Below are positions 62,930 to 64,000 of a stretch of DNA of 64,000 bases, one piece after another (positions within the stretch are counted from its first letter, which is position 1; every line of letters starts with the position of its first letter). Source of the stretch: Ascarosepion bandense (taxonomy: Eukaryota > Mollusca > Cephalopoda > Sepiida > Sepiidae); NCBI GenBank assembly GCA_037127315.1, contig JBBBDQ010001275.1:2318501-2382500 (forward strand), given 5' to 3'. Under the pieces are notes generated by a model. It was not told where the DNA came from, did not search any database, and worked only from the letters and a program-made list of their open reading frames with translations. The position numbers and the translations under genes are program-made.

Positions 62930-63745
62930 AATAATCAATAAATGCTCTTGAAAGTCAACCAGAGCCATTTCAAAGAACATCAAGTTGCCAGTCTGCACAA
63001 TCAGAAGTTATGAATGAGGGTATTTGGCACAAGTTATTTGTGAGTTCAGCTCATATCAGAAGAGACAAGAAAGAATTGTTAAATCTATGAGAAGCACTGG
63101 CTAAAAATATCAAGAGACTGGAATTCTTTGGCCTTTCTCTGATAAGAGAAACTTTGATCAGGACCAAAAGATATACCTAGGGAATGACAGATGGTTACAC
63201 AGGGACATGACCGAAATTTCAAAGGTCATTTATTTTAAGTTCTCAGCAACTGTAATAATACTGGAGTGGTCAACAATGACAGAAATGCCATGCATCATCA
63301 CTTCTTTTTGTCAGGGCTTAACAGTTAATGCTGCTGTCGATCAGGAGTTGTCAGAGGGGCTTGTGAAGCAACATAAGACATTACATCTTTCAACAAGATG
63401 CTGCACCATCTCATAAGTCTAAGACAACCCAAGCATAGATGAGCAAAAATCACATTGATCATGTTCTCCAAAACCAAAACACATGAACTTCTAGCTCACC
63501 AGACCTGAATCCACTAGACTACTATGTATAGAGCATAGTCAAGAAAGAGGCCAATGCCCTTGTAATACAATAACTTCTCCCAATTCTGTCATAACCAGAA
63601 CTATGTCCAAAATTGAAAAAAGATAATCTAATTTGAGTATGTCAGTGCTTTCAATCCTGTACTAAAGCAGCCATCAATGCTAACAATTGATTCAATGAAT
63701 AGATGTGATAAAGATCCTCAAATGATTTTCACCAATTTGTTTTTA
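62930..63745 (+). pseudogene. Tc1/mariner-type transposase relic
   Basis: Plus frames with many stops: IRRDKKELLNL and AKNIKRLEFFGLSLI near 63055-63145, then a region of the first catalytic Asp that is not readable. FQQDAAPSHKSKTTQA at about 63398-63440 shows the second catalytic Asp in QQD-APSH. SSPDLNPLDYYV at 63495-63530 shows the third Asp. KAAINANN..FNE is near the end. This is the order and spacing of a mariner/IS630-like transposase. It runs opposite to the 60388 copy and is a different family. Confidence 0.78.
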
Positions 63746-64000
63746 AATAAAGCTTTTCCTTTATGAGTTCTGACGCACTATATGTATGCTCAATACAAAG
63801 TAGAGCAATATATTATTATTGCAATATTTTTTATTATAAGGAATTATAAAAGCATCACTACACAAAAACTATCATGTTTTAGTACTATGAATTGTACTTC
63901 ATCAGGTAATGGTTGGTAACTGGTGATGAAAATTATTTCTATGGAAATTTAAAAACAATTCCTTACCTTTTTTTTTCCACCATTTACATGTGGGGAGTGC
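63746..64000. other. No gene recognised to window edge
   Basis: AT-rich. On the minus strand a donor-like aaaggtaagg at 63961-63968 follows an open stretch running off the edge; this is too little to call an exon. Confidence 0.3.

Noticed and set aside
63961..64000. Minus-strand donor-like aaaggtaagg with an open frame running off the right edge
   Set aside because: The acceptor lies outside the window and the coding evidence is about 11 codons.

Overview
This is repeat-rich nuclear DNA of an animal, most likely a lophotrochozoan and probably a cephalopod mollusc. The base composition is strongly AT-rich. (TA)n tracts, tRNA-derived and 5S-rRNA/tRNA composite SINEs, Jockey/CR1-like LINE tails, Ty3/gypsy, Penelope-like and Tc1/mariner relics make up most of what can be recognised. 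The clade call is an inference from the repeat mix; nothing here fixes a species. No intact protein gene lies fully inside the window.

Layout. 1-5165 is a 68-bp satellite array of about 75 units ending in a dimeric higher-order block. 5335-7965 is an old LINE (LINE-B) split by a LINE 3' UTR that has grown into a 121-bp tandem array and by a deleted Tc1/mariner-like element. 8.6-20.9 kb is a patchwork of LINE-A tails, SINEs, a complete 594-bp Tc1 deletion derivative with TA target duplication, gypsy integrase and gag relics, and a composite 5S-tRNA SINE. 21.0-22.1 kb holds (TA)n tracts, two copies of a second tRNA-like SINE, and between them two direct repeats carrying a hammerhead-ribozyme-like core. 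25.2 kb has a Penelope-type reverse transcriptase relic. 25.6-36.5 kb carries several LINE-B copies and a better preserved LINE-C with its RT palm, zinc finger and one in-frame stop. 38.9-41.0 kb is a transposase relic and a gypsy integrase end interrupted by a SINE with a clean 12-bp target duplication. 42-60 kb is LINE tails, SINEs, minisatellites and an inverted pair of a retroposon called element Z here. 60.4-63.7 kb has two more mariner-type relics and a 66-bp-arm palindrome.

Host genes show only as isolated exons in repeat-filled introns. The clearest are a minus-strand 104-bp exon (41269-41372) that looks like the neck of a kinesin-14 motor, a plus-strand 102-bp proline-rich exon (54982-55083), and two closely spaced minus-strand exons (51432-51491 and 51316-51346) separated by an 85-bp intron. 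A plus-strand exon pair near 26.8-27.2 kb with a poly(A) signal, and an acidic 24-residue repeat coding stretch near 58.7-59.2 kb, are weaker candidates. At least two genes in opposite orientation must therefore overlap or interleave here.

A recurrent theme is local tandem growth inside transposable elements: 121-bp units in a LINE 3' UTR, about 116-bp units in a LINE ORF, about 150-bp LINE 3' ends, and minisatellites in the tail of element Z. A second theme is module swapping in SINEs: one tRNA-like head and front body occurs with or without a 5S rRNA head and with two unrelated 3' ends. Family names LINE-A, -A2, -B, -C, -D, SINE-1, element M, element Z and repeat R are labels made for this window only.
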